10,249 nt of DNA from Bacillota bacterium (GTDB lineage: Bacteria > Bacillota > Clostridia > Lachnospirales > Lachnospiraceae). The stretch covers positions 1 to 10,249 of the forward strand of contig JAEZXP010000128.1 of the NCBI GenBank assembly GCA_023419655.1, written 5' to 3'. Positions 1 through 8,100 of this stretch are shown piece by piece; position 1 is the first letter of the stretch, and each line of letters starts with the position of its first letter. Position numbers and translations under genes: made by a program. The notes under the pieces were generated by a model that was given only the letters and a program-made list of their open reading frames with translations, searched no databases and had not been told where the DNA came from.

Positions 1-49
1 ATAAATATTTGGTGAATTTCGCAATAAATAACAACTTTTACTTTCTTTT

Positions 50-78
50 TTTGCATATCAGAATTATAATGATATAAT
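50..78 (+). promoter_or_regulatory. Sigma-A type promoter with extended -10, for the acidic mini-protein gene
   Basis: TTTGCA at 50-55 matches the TTGACA consensus at four of six positions. It is separated by 17 bases from a perfect TATAAT at 73-78. The -10 is preceded by TGA (70-72), giving the extended -10 form TGnTATAAT. Transcription would start near position 85, leaving a leader of about 65 bases that contains a hairpin. An AT-rich inverted repeat (TTATAAT 64-70, ATTATAA 87-93) flanks the -10, but in DNA this AT-rich it may be chance. Confidence 0.7.
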
Positions 79-97
79 AGTATATAATTATAACAGT

Positions 98-119
98 GAC
101 AAGCGGCAAGCCGCTCGTC
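98..119 (+). promoter_or_regulatory. GC-rich hairpin in the 5' leader of the acidic mini-protein gene
   Basis: AGCGG (102-106) pairs with CCGCT (111-115) around a CAAG loop. After one A/C mismatch, GAC (98-100) pairs with GTC (117-119). The hairpin stands out in a very AT-rich leader and lies between the predicted transcription start (about 85) and the ribosome binding site (AAAGGA, about 137-142). There is no T-tract after it, so it is not an obvious terminator. It could stabilise the mRNA or bind a regulator; the role is inference. Confidence 0.4.
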
Positions 120-149
120 TTATGTTAATAAAAACGAAAGGATGATTAT

Positions 150-437
150 ATGAAAAAGTTTGGTAAGTTCGTATTTGGAACCCTCTCTCTGGCAACACTA
201 GCGGTAGGCGCTTATTATGTCTATAAAACCTTCATAAAGAATGATTATTCCGATGACTTTGATGAATTCGAAGATGAATTTGATGAATTCGACGACTTTG
301 ATACAGATGAAGATTCCGGTGAAATAAACGAATCAAGGGAATATGTACCCATCCCCATTGATCATGAAACTGCTGCCAGCGAAGCAGATGAGACCAGTGA
401 CGAATCGGATGAGGCTGCCGGCCAGCCGGAAGCATAA
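150..437 (+). CDS. Small single-pass membrane protein with highly acidic D/E-F repeat tail
   Basis: I do not recognise this 95-residue protein as a named family. It has a short basic start (MKKFGK), then one hydrophobic segment at about residues 8-27, a basic KTFIK stop-transfer stretch, and a tail that is almost all acidic. The hydrophobic segment has no obvious lipobox or signal peptidase site, so it should stay anchored. Residues 34-51 repeat Asp/Glu-Asp/Glu-Phe units, and the DNA shows three near-identical GATGAATTyGA units (261-271, 273-283, 282-292). The rest of the tail is rich in Glu, Asp, Ser and Ala and is probably disordered. The start is supported by AAAGGA seven bases upstream and by a strong promoter. 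The gene stands alone, converging on the anti-sigma gene, with a hairpin terminator after it. Which side of the membrane the tail faces is uncertain. A metal- or partner-binding acidic tail is only a guess. That the gene is real is quite likely. Confidence 0.75.
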   Translation: MKKFGKFVFGTLSLATLAVGAYYVYKTFIKNDYSDDFDEFEDEFDEFDDFDTDEDSGEINESREYVPIPIDHETAASEADETSDESDEAAGQPEA

Positions 438-494
438 TCCTGCGATACAAAAACAACCGGCATAACCATTTGATAGCAGAATCTATCGTTACGT

Positions 495-536
495 TAATAT
501 CCCTCTCCTTTGATTATACAAAGAAGAGGGATATTA
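495..536 (+). terminator. Long hairpin terminator between convergent genes
   Basis: AATATCCCTCT (496-506) pairs perfectly with AGAGGGATATT (525-535). After one C/A mismatch, CTTTG (508-512) pairs with CAAAG (519-523) around a six-base ATTATA loop. An outer T-A pair (495/536) extends the stem. On the plus strand it is followed by the fairly T-rich ATTATTATTTCC, so it best serves the acidic mini-protein gene, which ends at 437. On the minus strand it follows the anti-sigma stop (567) by about 30 bases but lacks a T-tract there. It may still work as a bidirectional barrier. Confidence 0.7.
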
Positions 537-566
537 TTATTTCCTGCAAAAGCGGTTGTATATCGC

Positions 567-1538
567 TTACTTTGCCAGCAATTCTTCGACATCCTCCACA
601 AGCATCGTGTAATACGTCACATTATATATGGCGTGGGAGGCGATACCCATATAGGTATTGTCTACTGCTAACGCACTCTCCTTAATGGTAATCTGAGTGT
701 CCATATCCTCACCGATAAGATTAATGACATATTGTATAGCCGCCTTATTCTCACTGCCTTGTGTGAAAGTATGCTTCTCCATTACTGAATAGAACGCCTC
801 TATTTCTTCTGTGGTTTTTATCGTCTTTTTCTCTCCTGACAGCTTGGAAGCAAGTACAATCTGTTCTACCTTCCCGGCTTCTATCGCGGCAATATCCGTA
901 AAAGCAACAGTGGTTTCTTTCTGAAAGATCAACGAATCACTTTCTTCTTCACCTGTAGTCTCCGGAATATCCGCGTCATTTTTTTCTATATTATCGATAG
1001 ACTTTATGGATGTATACAAATCAGAGGCGCCATTCCCATCCACATCATCCGCTATCTGGACATCCGCCTTTGGTTCATCCACACTGCCGCCTAAGCTCCC
1101 ACTTTCTCCCATGTCATAGCTTTTAATATCATCCATCTTAGCAGACTCATCTTTCACGCCATCCGCACTCCCGGCAGCATTATCATTCATGGACCTTTCT
1201 TGTACCATATCCATCTTTTTACTCGGATTCAATATCCTTGTGGCATTGATACCTGCTACCAGTATCAGCACCGCTGCCGCTGCTGTAATCAGCGTACGGG
1301 TATATCGATACAGAGCGGAGGGCTTTTTATATCGAAGCTCCTCTTTAGCACCTGGCAAGGTCTTGTCCTTAATACCTGCCGGATTTCCAGTCTCTTGCTT
1401 TTTAATCCTATCCAGCGTTCTATTGATTAAATCCTCTGATACACGAATCCCTTTTGCTTCCAGGGAAGCGTTCAGATGGAACTCTATATTCAATTCATCC
1501 ATTTCAAGATTATCTCTTTTATCGGTTCTAAAACTCAT
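567..1538 (-). CDS. Putative membrane-bound anti-sigma factor (non-zinc type)
   Basis: This 323-residue protein sits directly after an ECF sigma gene and overlaps it by 11 bp, the standard place for the cognate anti-sigma factor. Residues 1-80 form a charged, presumably cytoplasmic region with helices (about 12-50) that could hold the sigma factor. One membrane span follows at about 82-99. An acidic, Ser/Gly/Asp-rich linker (about 108-205) then leads to an extracytoplasmic domain (about 206-323) of mixed strand and helix character that I do not recognise. No cysteine is visible anywhere, so the HxxxCxxC motif of the zinc anti-sigma (ZAS) class is absent. The start is well supported: GGGAGG lies seven bases upstream of the ATG, inside the sigma gene. 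A second in-frame Met (residue 13) has no comparable site. The anti-sigma role is inferred from gene order and topology; the sensed signal is unknown. Confidence 0.7.
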   Translation of the reverse strand: MSFRTDKRDNLEMDELNIEFHLNASLEAKGIRVSEDLINRTLDRIKKQETGNPAGIKDKTLPGAKEELRYKKPSALYRYTRTLITAAAAVLILVAGINATRILNPSKKMDMVQERSMNDNAAGSADGVKDESAKMDDIKSYDMGESGSLGGSVDEPKADVQIADDVDGNGASDLYTSIKSIDNIEKNDADIPETTGEEESDSLIFQKETTVAFTDIAAIEAGKVEQIVLASKLSGEKKTIKTTEEIEAFYSVMEKHTFTQGSENKAAIQYVINLIGEDMDTQITIKESALAVDNTYMGIASHAIYNVTYYTMLVEDVEELLAK

Positions 1539-2076
1539 CTGATATCCTCCCTTCCAACATTCCTTTTAACTTCTGTCTTGCTCTTGAAAGCCTGCTCTTT
1601 GCAGTACCTTCTGCAATATTGAGTGTCCGTGCTGCTTCTGCAATCGTCATCTCCTGATAATAAACACACAACACCACATCTTTATATTTTGCAGGCAGGG
1701 AAAGAACTGTTTCTTTAATCAAATGGTTCGTGTCCTGATTCTCAACCTCATCATAATCAGCTTCACTAATAATAGCATCCTCCTGATATTCCATCATGGG
1801 GACGACTCTCCTGTTATAGGCACTTTTCAAATAGTCTTTGCACGTATTAATCGTAATTCTGATAATCCAAGTCTTTATACTGGAATTTCCTTCAAAAGTT
1901 GAAAGCTTCTGATTCACCTTAATAAAAACTTCCTGAAATATATCTTCTGCAGTATGGATATCCTTGACATACATATATGCTGTCCGAAGCACATCATTGC
2001 CATATTCCCGTATTAAGGCTTCTATCTCATATGCAGGAGATTGCAAGGACTGGTCGTACTGTATATCCTTCTGCAT
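1528..2076 (-). CDS. ECF-family (group 4) RNA polymerase sigma factor
   Basis: This 182-residue protein has the size and two-domain plan of extracytoplasmic-function sigma factors. Region 2 covers about residues 17-85, with the typical core-binding stretch AEDIFQEVFIKV (43-54) and the following region 2.3/2.4 segment containing KTWIIRITINTCKDYLK. A short acidic linker (about 95-115) joins region 4 at about 118-172. There, LSLPAKYKDVV leads into a helix-turn-helix (IAEAARTLNIAEGTAKSRL) for -35 recognition. No region 1 or 3 is present. The ATG is preceded by a GGGGG-type ribosome binding site eight bases upstream. The gene is first in a two-gene operon with the membrane protein that probably sequesters it. 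Such factors redirect RNA polymerase to envelope-stress or antimicrobial-response promoters after release. The exact regulon and subgroup cannot be assigned here, so no gene symbol is given. Confidence 0.93.
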   Translation of the reverse strand: MQKDIQYDQSLQSPAYEIEALIREYGNDVLRTAYMYVKDIHTAEDIFQEVFIKVNQKLSTFEGNSSIKTWIIRITINTCKDYLKSAYNRRVVPMMEYQEDAIISEADYDEVENQDTNHLIKETVLSLPAKYKDVVLCVYYQEMTIAEAARTLNIAEGTAKSRLSRARQKLKGMLEGRISDEF

Positions 2077-2179
2077 CCAATAATCCCCCTATACTATACC
2101 TTTATATTCCGTCAATTAAATTTGAGCTAGTTATAGTATACATGTACCGCAAGACGATGTAAATGGCAATTTGGATGCA
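2072..2179. repeat. Short inverted repeat bracketing the sigma operon promoter
   Basis: TGCATCCAA at 2072-2080 (spanning the sigma start codon) is repeated exactly in inverted orientation as TTGGATGCA at 2171-2179, just upstream of the -35 box. Nearby, GTCAATTA occurs twice in the same orientation (2111-2118 and 2201-2208). These could be paired regulator sites around the promoter, but nine- and eight-base matches in AT-rich DNA may also be coincidence. Confidence 0.25.
2135..2163 (-). promoter_or_regulatory. Vegetative-type promoter of the sigma/anti-sigma operon
   Basis: On the minus strand, TTTACA (2163-2158; five of six matches to TTGACA) is separated by 17 bases from TATACT (2140-2135; five of six matches to TATAAT). 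Transcription would start near 2128, about 50 bases before the sigma ATG. A second, weaker pair nearer the gene (TTGACG, 16-base spacer, TATAGG) would start almost at the ribosome binding site and is less likely. I found no clear ECF-type promoter, so autoregulation is not visible. Confidence 0.6.
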
Positions 2180-2263
2180 AACAATTATCTTTCCCTTTAT
2201 GTCAATTAGACGTTGCTGTACCCAATATAGTTCCAATTCTTTTTAAGTGTCATCGGCCTTCTT

Positions 2264-2343
2264 AAAACAACAAAAAATATGCACATAACATAAGAACGAA
2301 TCCATTAAAATCAGATTATACGTTCTTTCGTTTGTGCATATTT
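2264..2343 (-). terminator. Nested hairpin terminator after the dnaE-pfkA-exporter operon
   Basis: An 11-base inverted repeat, AAATATGCACA (2275-2285) with TGTGCATATTT (2333-2343), encloses a second 7-base stem, AAGAACG (2292-2298) with CGTTCTT (2321-2327), and a small AATC/GATT pairing in the loop. On the minus strand the structure begins about 25 bases after the exporter stop codon and runs straight into a T-rich tract (TTTTTTGTTGTTTT, 2277-2264). This fits an intrinsic terminator, although the stem is AT-rich and unusually long and multi-part. Confidence 0.55.
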
Positions 2344-2368
2344 CTTTTTTATAGCGAAGCGATGGCTC

Positions 2369-4114
2369 CTATTCTTGCTTGCTGTAAGCCAGACGATACA
2401 GGCTTGCATATACGCCCTCTTTTGCAAGGAGCTCTTCGTGGGTGCCGGATTCCTTAATCCCTTCCTCCGTAAGCACCAGGATTCTTTTTGCATTCTTAAT
2501 GGTTGAAAGTCTGTGGGCAATTACAAATGTCGTACGGTTCCTCGCCAGTCTCTCAAGGGATTCCTGGACAACCTTCTCACTCTCATTATCCAGGGAGGAG
2601 GTCGCTTCATCAAAGATTAGTATGGGCGGATTCTTCAAAAACACCCTGGCGATACTAAGTCTTTGCTTCTGTCCGCCTGACAGCTTAACGCCCCGCTGAC
2701 CGATATCCGTATGATATCCGTCCGGCATCTCCATAATAAAATCATGGGCATTGGCATTTCTTGCCGCCATGATAATTTCTTCCTCCGTTGCATCCGCTTT
2801 GCCATAACGGATATTGTCCAGTACCGTACCGGCAAACAGATAGACATCCTGCTGGACGATTCCGATATTCTTACGAAGAGATTTGAGCTTTACATCCCGG
2901 ATATCCACACCATCTATGGTTATAACTCCCTCTGAAACCTCATAAAACCTTGGTACCAGGCTGCACATCGTAGTCTTTCCCACACCGGATGAGCCTACAA
3001 GGGCAATGTATTCTCCGGCTTCCACCTTCAGGTTAATATTACTGAACACATCCTCTTTGGCATCATTATATTTAAAGGCCACGTTCTTAAATTCTATTGT
3101 GCCTTTTACATCCTCAAAGGTAATTGCTCCCGGCTTATCTGTAATATCCGGCTCGACCTCCAGTATTTCATAGAACCGGTTGAACCCGGACATCCCGTTC
3201 TGGAACTGCTCTGTAAAGTTAATCAGCTTCTTAACCGGGTCAATCAGTGTATTAACATATAGCAAAAAGGTTAATAAATCTCCTACATTTATTATCCCAT
3301 GGACAATAAATAAGCCTCCGCCGGCAATTACCGCTATATTGATTAAGGCCGTAAACAATGTCAGTCCCGAATGGAATAATGCCATATTCCAATAGCTGTT
3401 ACGTTTGCTGTCCACGAACCGGGCATTCCCTTCCCGGAATTTACCCATCTCAACCGATTCATTTGCAAAGGATTTTACAACCCTTATTCCTGATAAATTA
3501 TCTTCAATCTGGGCATTTATATCGGCAATTCTTTCTCTGTTTCTTTTGAAGGCTCTTCGCATCTTTCCACGCATGAACATCGTAAAGGCGAACATAATCG
3601 GAAGAAATGCAAATACAATCAACGTCAGGGGCAAATTAACATGTATCAATATAAAGAAAGCCCCGACAAATTTTATGATGGAAATGATGATGTCCTCTGG
3701 TCCATGATGGCACAGCTCCGTTACATCAAACAAATCATTGGTTATTCTGGTCATGAGCTGACCCGTCTTCTGGTCATCATAGAAATTAAATGAGAGCTTC
3801 TGATAATGCTCAAAGATATCATTTCGCATATCATACTCCATCTTTGCTCCCATCATATGACCCTTATAAGCCGTAAAAAAGGTACTGAGATATTCGATGG
3901 CTGCCAATCCCAGCATTGCAAAAAGCAGCTTTATAATGATTGGCGCTGATTCTGAAATTTCATAATTTACCAGTATGTCGTTCGTAATATACCTTACCAC
4001 CATTGGATATACCAGCGAAATAGCCGATGCCAATAATGAAAAGAACATATCTGCAGCAAATAATCCAAGGTATGGCCTATAATAAGACAAAAACTTCTTC
4101 GTCTTCTTATTCAT
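2369..4114 (-). CDS. ABC exporter, fused membrane and ATPase domains (MsbA/LmrA-like half-transporter)
   Basis: The 581-residue protein is a type IV (exporter-fold) ABC half-transporter expected to act as a homodimer in the cytoplasmic membrane. Residues 1-315 carry six membrane helices (roughly 15-40, 60-84, 142-160, 163-181, 246-271, 278-298). Residues about 338-576 are the ATPase: Walker A GSSGVGKT (374-381), Q-loop Gln (420/421), signature LSGGQ (478-482), Walker B ILIFDE (498-503), D-loop SSLD and switch His534. All catalytic residues appear intact. The ATG at 4114 is chosen because AGGAGA lies five bases upstream. An in-frame ATG at 4150 would overlap pfkA and has no ribosome binding site. 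The gene follows pfkA by 13 bp, so it is probably co-transcribed with dnaE and pfkA. No partner half-transporter is adjacent. Substrate is unknown: drugs, lipids or peptides are all possible for this family. Confidence 0.92.
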   Translation of the reverse strand: MNKKTKKFLSYYRPYLGLFAADMFFSLLASAISLVYPMVVRYITNDILVNYEISESAPIIIKLLFAMLGLAAIEYLSTFFTAYKGHMMGAKMEYDMRNDIFEHYQKLSFNFYDDQKTGQLMTRITNDLFDVTELCHHGPEDIIISIIKFVGAFFILIHVNLPLTLIVFAFLPIMFAFTMFMRGKMRRAFKRNRERIADINAQIEDNLSGIRVVKSFANESVEMGKFREGNARFVDSKRNSYWNMALFHSGLTLFTALINIAVIAGGGLFIVHGIINVGDLLTFLLYVNTLIDPVKKLINFTEQFQNGMSGFNRFYEILEVEPDITDKPGAITFEDVKGTIEFKNVAFKYNDAKEDVFSNINLKVEAGEYIALVGSSGVGKTTMCSLVPRFYEVSEGVITIDGVDIRDVKLKSLRKNIGIVQQDVYLFAGTVLDNIRYGKADATEEEIIMAARNANAHDFIMEMPDGYHTDIGQRGVKLSGGQKQRLSIARVFLKNPPILIFDEATSSLDNESEKVVQESLERLARNRTTFVIAHRLSTIKNAKRILVLTEEGIKESGTHEELLAKEGVYASLYRLAYSKQE

Positions 4115-4127
4115 TGCTATCTCCTGT

Positions 4128-5096
4128 CTAAAGCCTCTTTGAAAGGTCATACATCTTTTGATTGATATCCTTTGTCATGGCTAATGCTTCAATTATATCG
4201 TAGTCTATGAATTCACCGCCCTTATAGGCAACTACTCGATTCTTTTTTCCGGCAATAAGCAAGTCCACCGCTCTTGCACCCATGGATGAGGCATACACGC
4301 GGTCTCTTGCCGTAGGGCTTCCGCCTCTCTGGGCATGGCCAATAATTGTCGCCCTGGCTTCCATTCCTGTGGCAGCTTCTATTCTCTTTGCCATTCCGTC
4401 AGAATCGCCCACGCCCTCTGCATTGATGATAATATAGTGTTTTTTCCCGGTCTCTCTTCTGCGGTTGATATTATCTATAATCTTTTGTTCACTATAATCA
4501 TCACGCTCTCTAATCAGGATATTCTCGGCACCGTTTGCAACACCGCACCAGATGGCAATATGTCCTGCTTTTCTTCCCATAACCTCAATGATGCTGCATC
4601 TTTCATGGGATGTCGATGTATCCCTTATCTTATCAACTGTCTCCATCGCAGTATTAACAGCCGTATCAAAGCCGATGGTATAATCAGTGCAGGCTATATC
4701 AAGGTCAATCGTTCCCGGAACTCCGACCACGTTGATACCCTGTTTTGCCAAATCCACCGCTCCCCGAAATGAGCCGTCTCCGCCGATAACCACAATTCCT
4801 TCGATTCCATGCTTTCTGCATATCTCGGCAGCTCTTATCTGTGCCTCTTCTTTTAAAAATTCCGGACAACGAGCTGTATAGAGAATGGTTCCTCCCCGCT
4901 GAATAATATCGGATACCGTCTTAGCTTCCATATCAAAGATATCTTCTTCTAATAATCCCAGATATCCTCTTCGGATTCCTTTTACATTCACGCCCTCTTT
5001 CATAGCCGTTCTTACGACTGCACGAATTGCGGCATTCATACCAGGGGCATCTCCGCCGCTGGTTAAAACTCCAATTGTACTGACTTTGCTTTTCAT
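4128..5096 (-). CDS. pfkA: ATP-dependent 6-phosphofructokinase
   Basis: PfkA phosphorylates fructose 6-phosphate to fructose 1,6-bisphosphate with ATP, the committed step of glycolysis, as a cytoplasmic tetramer. The 322-residue length matches bacterial PfkA. Visible motifs are GVLTSGGDAPGMNAAIR (9-25), GGDGS (105-109), PGTIDLD (127-133), TSHER (162-166), MGR (173-175) and GHAQRGGSPTARDR (253-266). Gly at 108 and Gly at 128 correspond to the E. coli positions 104 and 124 that mark ATP rather than pyrophosphate use. Asp131 matches catalytic Asp127. The loop usually reading TIDND reads TIDLD, and the following Gly is Cys. Allosteric-site arginines 25 and 29 are kept. The ATG at 5096 is preferred: GGAGG lies ten bases upstream. 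A TTG at 5102, two codons earlier, has only four bases of spacing. The gene starts 39 bp after dnaE and ends 13 bp before the exporter. Confidence 0.96.
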   Translation of the reverse strand: MKSKVSTIGVLTSGGDAPGMNAAIRAVVRTAMKEGVNVKGIRRGYLGLLEEDIFDMEAKTVSDIIQRGGTILYTARCPEFLKEEAQIRAAEICRKHGIEGIVVIGGDGSFRGAVDLAKQGINVVGVPGTIDLDIACTDYTIGFDTAVNTAMETVDKIRDTSTSHERCSIIEVMGRKAGHIAIWCGVANGAENILIRERDDYSEQKIIDNINRRRETGKKHYIIINAEGVGDSDGMAKRIEAATGMEARATIIGHAQRGGSPTARDRVYASSMGARAVDLLIAGKKNRVVAYKGGEFIDYDIIEALAMTKDINQKMYDLSKRL

Positions 5097-5135
5097 TAAC
5101 AACTGACCTCCACTAATTTTTAGCTATCTTGTATT

Positions 5136-8100
5136 CTAATTCATTTTCCCTATCGTATCAAGAGACTTTTCGACAATAAGCACATTATTCTCTGAATACA
5201 CCTGCCTAAGCGCTGTTATCAGCTCCTGATTTGCCTTTACATTTCTGCTTTTTGGCAGACGCTTCATCGCCTTTTCCTTTTCACAGTATATAACGACCGC
5301 ATCATTTCCGTCATATTTATCCAGAAGCGTATATAGCTCCTCCTCGGTCTTTTGATACTCCGCCAGCTCTTTGAACCGAACCCACAATTCCCTTGGCACT
5401 GCGTCAAATTCTATAATATCCTGACAGATAAGCTTCGCATCCTTATCCTCTTCCACTGTCGTCCTGCCCCGTATAAATATCTTATTATCAATCTCAAGCA
5501 TATTCTTATATTTCTCAAAATCTCTGGGAAATACAATCACCTCAATCGCCCCGAACATGTCCTCAAGCATTACAAAGGCCATTGCACTGTTCGTTCGGGT
5601 TGTCTTTATCGTTTTTGATGTAATCATGCCGCCGATGGTCTGCAGGCTCCCGTCCTCGACCTTGGATCTGCCTGCCTCTTCATCGATAATAAAATCATAT
5701 GAATAGCCGGTTACATTCTTTTTTATTTTATCTGAATAATCCTCCAGTGGATGGCCGCTTACATAGATGCCCAAGACCTCTTTTTCAAATGCCAGTATCT
5801 CTTCCTTCTTATATTCTTCCACATCCGGAAGATTTAACTCATATTCCTGCCGCACCTCTTCTCCTGCAAAATCAAACAGATTCATCTGCCCTGCCATATT
5901 ATACTTTTTTTCCTCTGCTATCCGGTCAAGAATCTGGATATAGCTTATCATAAGCTGGTGTCTGTTATCATGAATCCTGCTAAATACCCCTGCTTTGATA
6001 AAGTTCTCAATCGTTCTTTTATTGACCTCCTTGCCCGACAGGCGGGTAGCAAAATCATTTAGATTCTTATAAGGTCCGTTAAGCTCTCTTTCCGTCACAA
6101 GCGCCTCGATGACCGGTCTGCCTACACCTTTAATGGCAGAAAGGGCGTATCGAATTGCACCGTCCGATACCGTAAAGACTGCATCCCCTTCATTGATATC
6201 CGGGGGAAGAATTGCAATATCCATCTGCCGGCAATTATAGATATACTGTGCCACCTTACCGGGATTATCAATTACCGAGGTCATTAAAGCCGCCATAAAT
6301 TCAACAGGATAATGGTATTTAAGATAAGCCGTCTGATAAGAGATAACCGCATATGCCGCCGCATGGGATTTAGTAAATGCATACTTTGCAAAGTCCACCA
6401 TTTCATCAAAGATATGATTCGCTACTGTTTCCGGTATGCCGTTTTTTACACAGCCGGGAACATTCTCCTCTTCATTGCCATAGATAAAGGTCTTTCGCTC
6501 CTTTATCATGACGTCTTCCTTCTTTTTTGACATGGCTCTTCGAACCAAATCACTTCGTCCATAGCTGTATCCTGCAAGGTCTCTTACAATCTGCATAACC
6601 TGCTCCTGATATACGATACAGCCATGAGTGGTTGACAGGATGTGTTCCAGCTGGGGACAGTCATAGCTTATCAGCCCCGCTTCATTCTTGCCCTTGATAT
6701 ATTTTGGTATAAAGTCCATCGGGCCGGGTCTGTACAGGGCAATGCCCGCTATAATATCCTCCAGGTTGCGGGGCTTTAACTCTTTCATAAAGCTCTTCAT
6801 TCCGCTGCTTTCCAATTGGAATACTCCCTCTGTTTTGCCGGAGCCAATCAGCTCATATACCTTGCTTTCGTTATAATCAATCTGATTAATATCCAGCTTA
6901 TCGTTCGGATTCCTGTTCTTGTTAACCAATTCCACCGCATTTTGAATAACCGTCAGGGTTCTCAGTCCTAAAAAGTCCATTTTTAACAAGCCCAGTTCCT
7001 CCAGTGTAACCATGGTAAACTGAGTCGTGACAGAATCATCGGATGCCGTGCATAAGGGTACATTTTCATCAATACTTTCCCTGCCGATTACAACACCGGC
7101 GGCATGCATCGAGGTATGTCTGGGGAGACCCTCAAGCCTCTTCGACATATCAACCAGCCGCTTTATATCCTCGTCACCCTCGTAAAGCTTTTTAAAATCC
7201 GGATTAATCTTTAATGCCTTCTCTATCGTAATTCCTATCTCAGCCGGAATCATCTTCGCTGCAATATCTACCTGTGAATAAGGCAAATCCAAAGCCCTTC
7301 CCACATCGCGGATTACCGCACGGGCAGCCATGGTACCAAAGGTTACAATCTGTGCAACCTTATCCTTGCCATACTTCTTGGTAACATAATCAATAACCTC
7401 CTGCCTTCTTTCAAAGCAGAAGTCAATATCGATATCCGGCATGGTCAGGCGCTCCGGATTTAAGAACCGTTCAAAAAGCAGATTGTATTTGATGGGGTCG
7501 ATATCTGTTATCTTAAGAGAATAGGATACGATTGAGCCAGTGGCACTGCCTCTTCCCGGACCTACCATAATGCCGTTATCCCGGGCATATTTGATGAAGT
7601 CCCAAACCACAAGAAAATAATCGGCGAATCCCATATCTTTAATGGTTTTCAGCTCATATTCCATACGCTCCCAAAGCTCCTGTGATACATCGCCATATCT
7701 TTCCTGCATACCTTCCCTGCAAATAAGCGTCAGATATTCCTGCGCCGTATAAGGAGCGGGTACTGGATAGACAGGTAATTTATATCCGCCGAATTCAATT
7801 GTTACATCGCAGCGCTTTGCTATCTCATATGTATTGTTGAGTGCCTCTTCAGCATATGGGAATATCTCAAGCATCTCTTCCGGGGATTTGAGGTAATACT
7901 GTCCTCCTTCATATCGCATACGGTTCTCATCAGAGACCTTTTTCTGCGTCTGGATACACAAAAGTATATCATGGGAATCCGAGTCCTGTTCATAGGTATA
8001 ATGAACATCATTCGTAGCAACAAGCTTTATGCCGGTCTCATTCGACATTCGAATCAGGCCCTGGTTAACAGTCTTTTGCTCAGGAATCCCATGGTCCTGA

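Noticed and set aside
64..93. AT-only inverted repeat around the -10 box as an operator
   Set aside because: The repeat (TTATAAT/ATTATAA) uses only A and T in an AT-rich stretch, so it is expected by chance.
470..685. Plus-strand reading frame of 71 codons
   Set aside because: It runs through the hairpin terminator and then opposite the anti-sigma gene, has no ribosome binding site, and its protein looks like random translation.
567..1538. Zinc-type (ZAS) anti-sigma factor
   Set aside because: There is no HxxxCxxC motif and no cysteine was seen in the protein.
4115..4150. Upstream in-frame ATG at 4150 as the exporter start, adding 12 residues
   Set aside because: It would overlap the end of pfkA and has no ribosome binding site, whereas the ATG at 4114 has AGGAGA five bases upstream and starts with a typical MNKKTKKF end.
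4335..4772. Plus-strand reading frame of 145 codons opposite pfkA
   Set aside because: It lies entirely antisense to a strongly conserved gene, with Cys/His/Ser-rich sequence typical of antisense translation and no initiation signal.
4128..5096. PfkA as a pyrophosphate-dependent enzyme, because of the altered TIDLD loop
   Set aside because: The two glycines that mark ATP use (GGDGS and PGTID) are present; pyrophosphate enzymes typically have Asp and Lys at these places.
5097..5102. TTG start for pfkA two codons upstream of the ATG
   Set aside because: Its spacing to GGAGG is only four bases and the extra two residues have no family support; the ATG fits the usual PfkA N-terminus.
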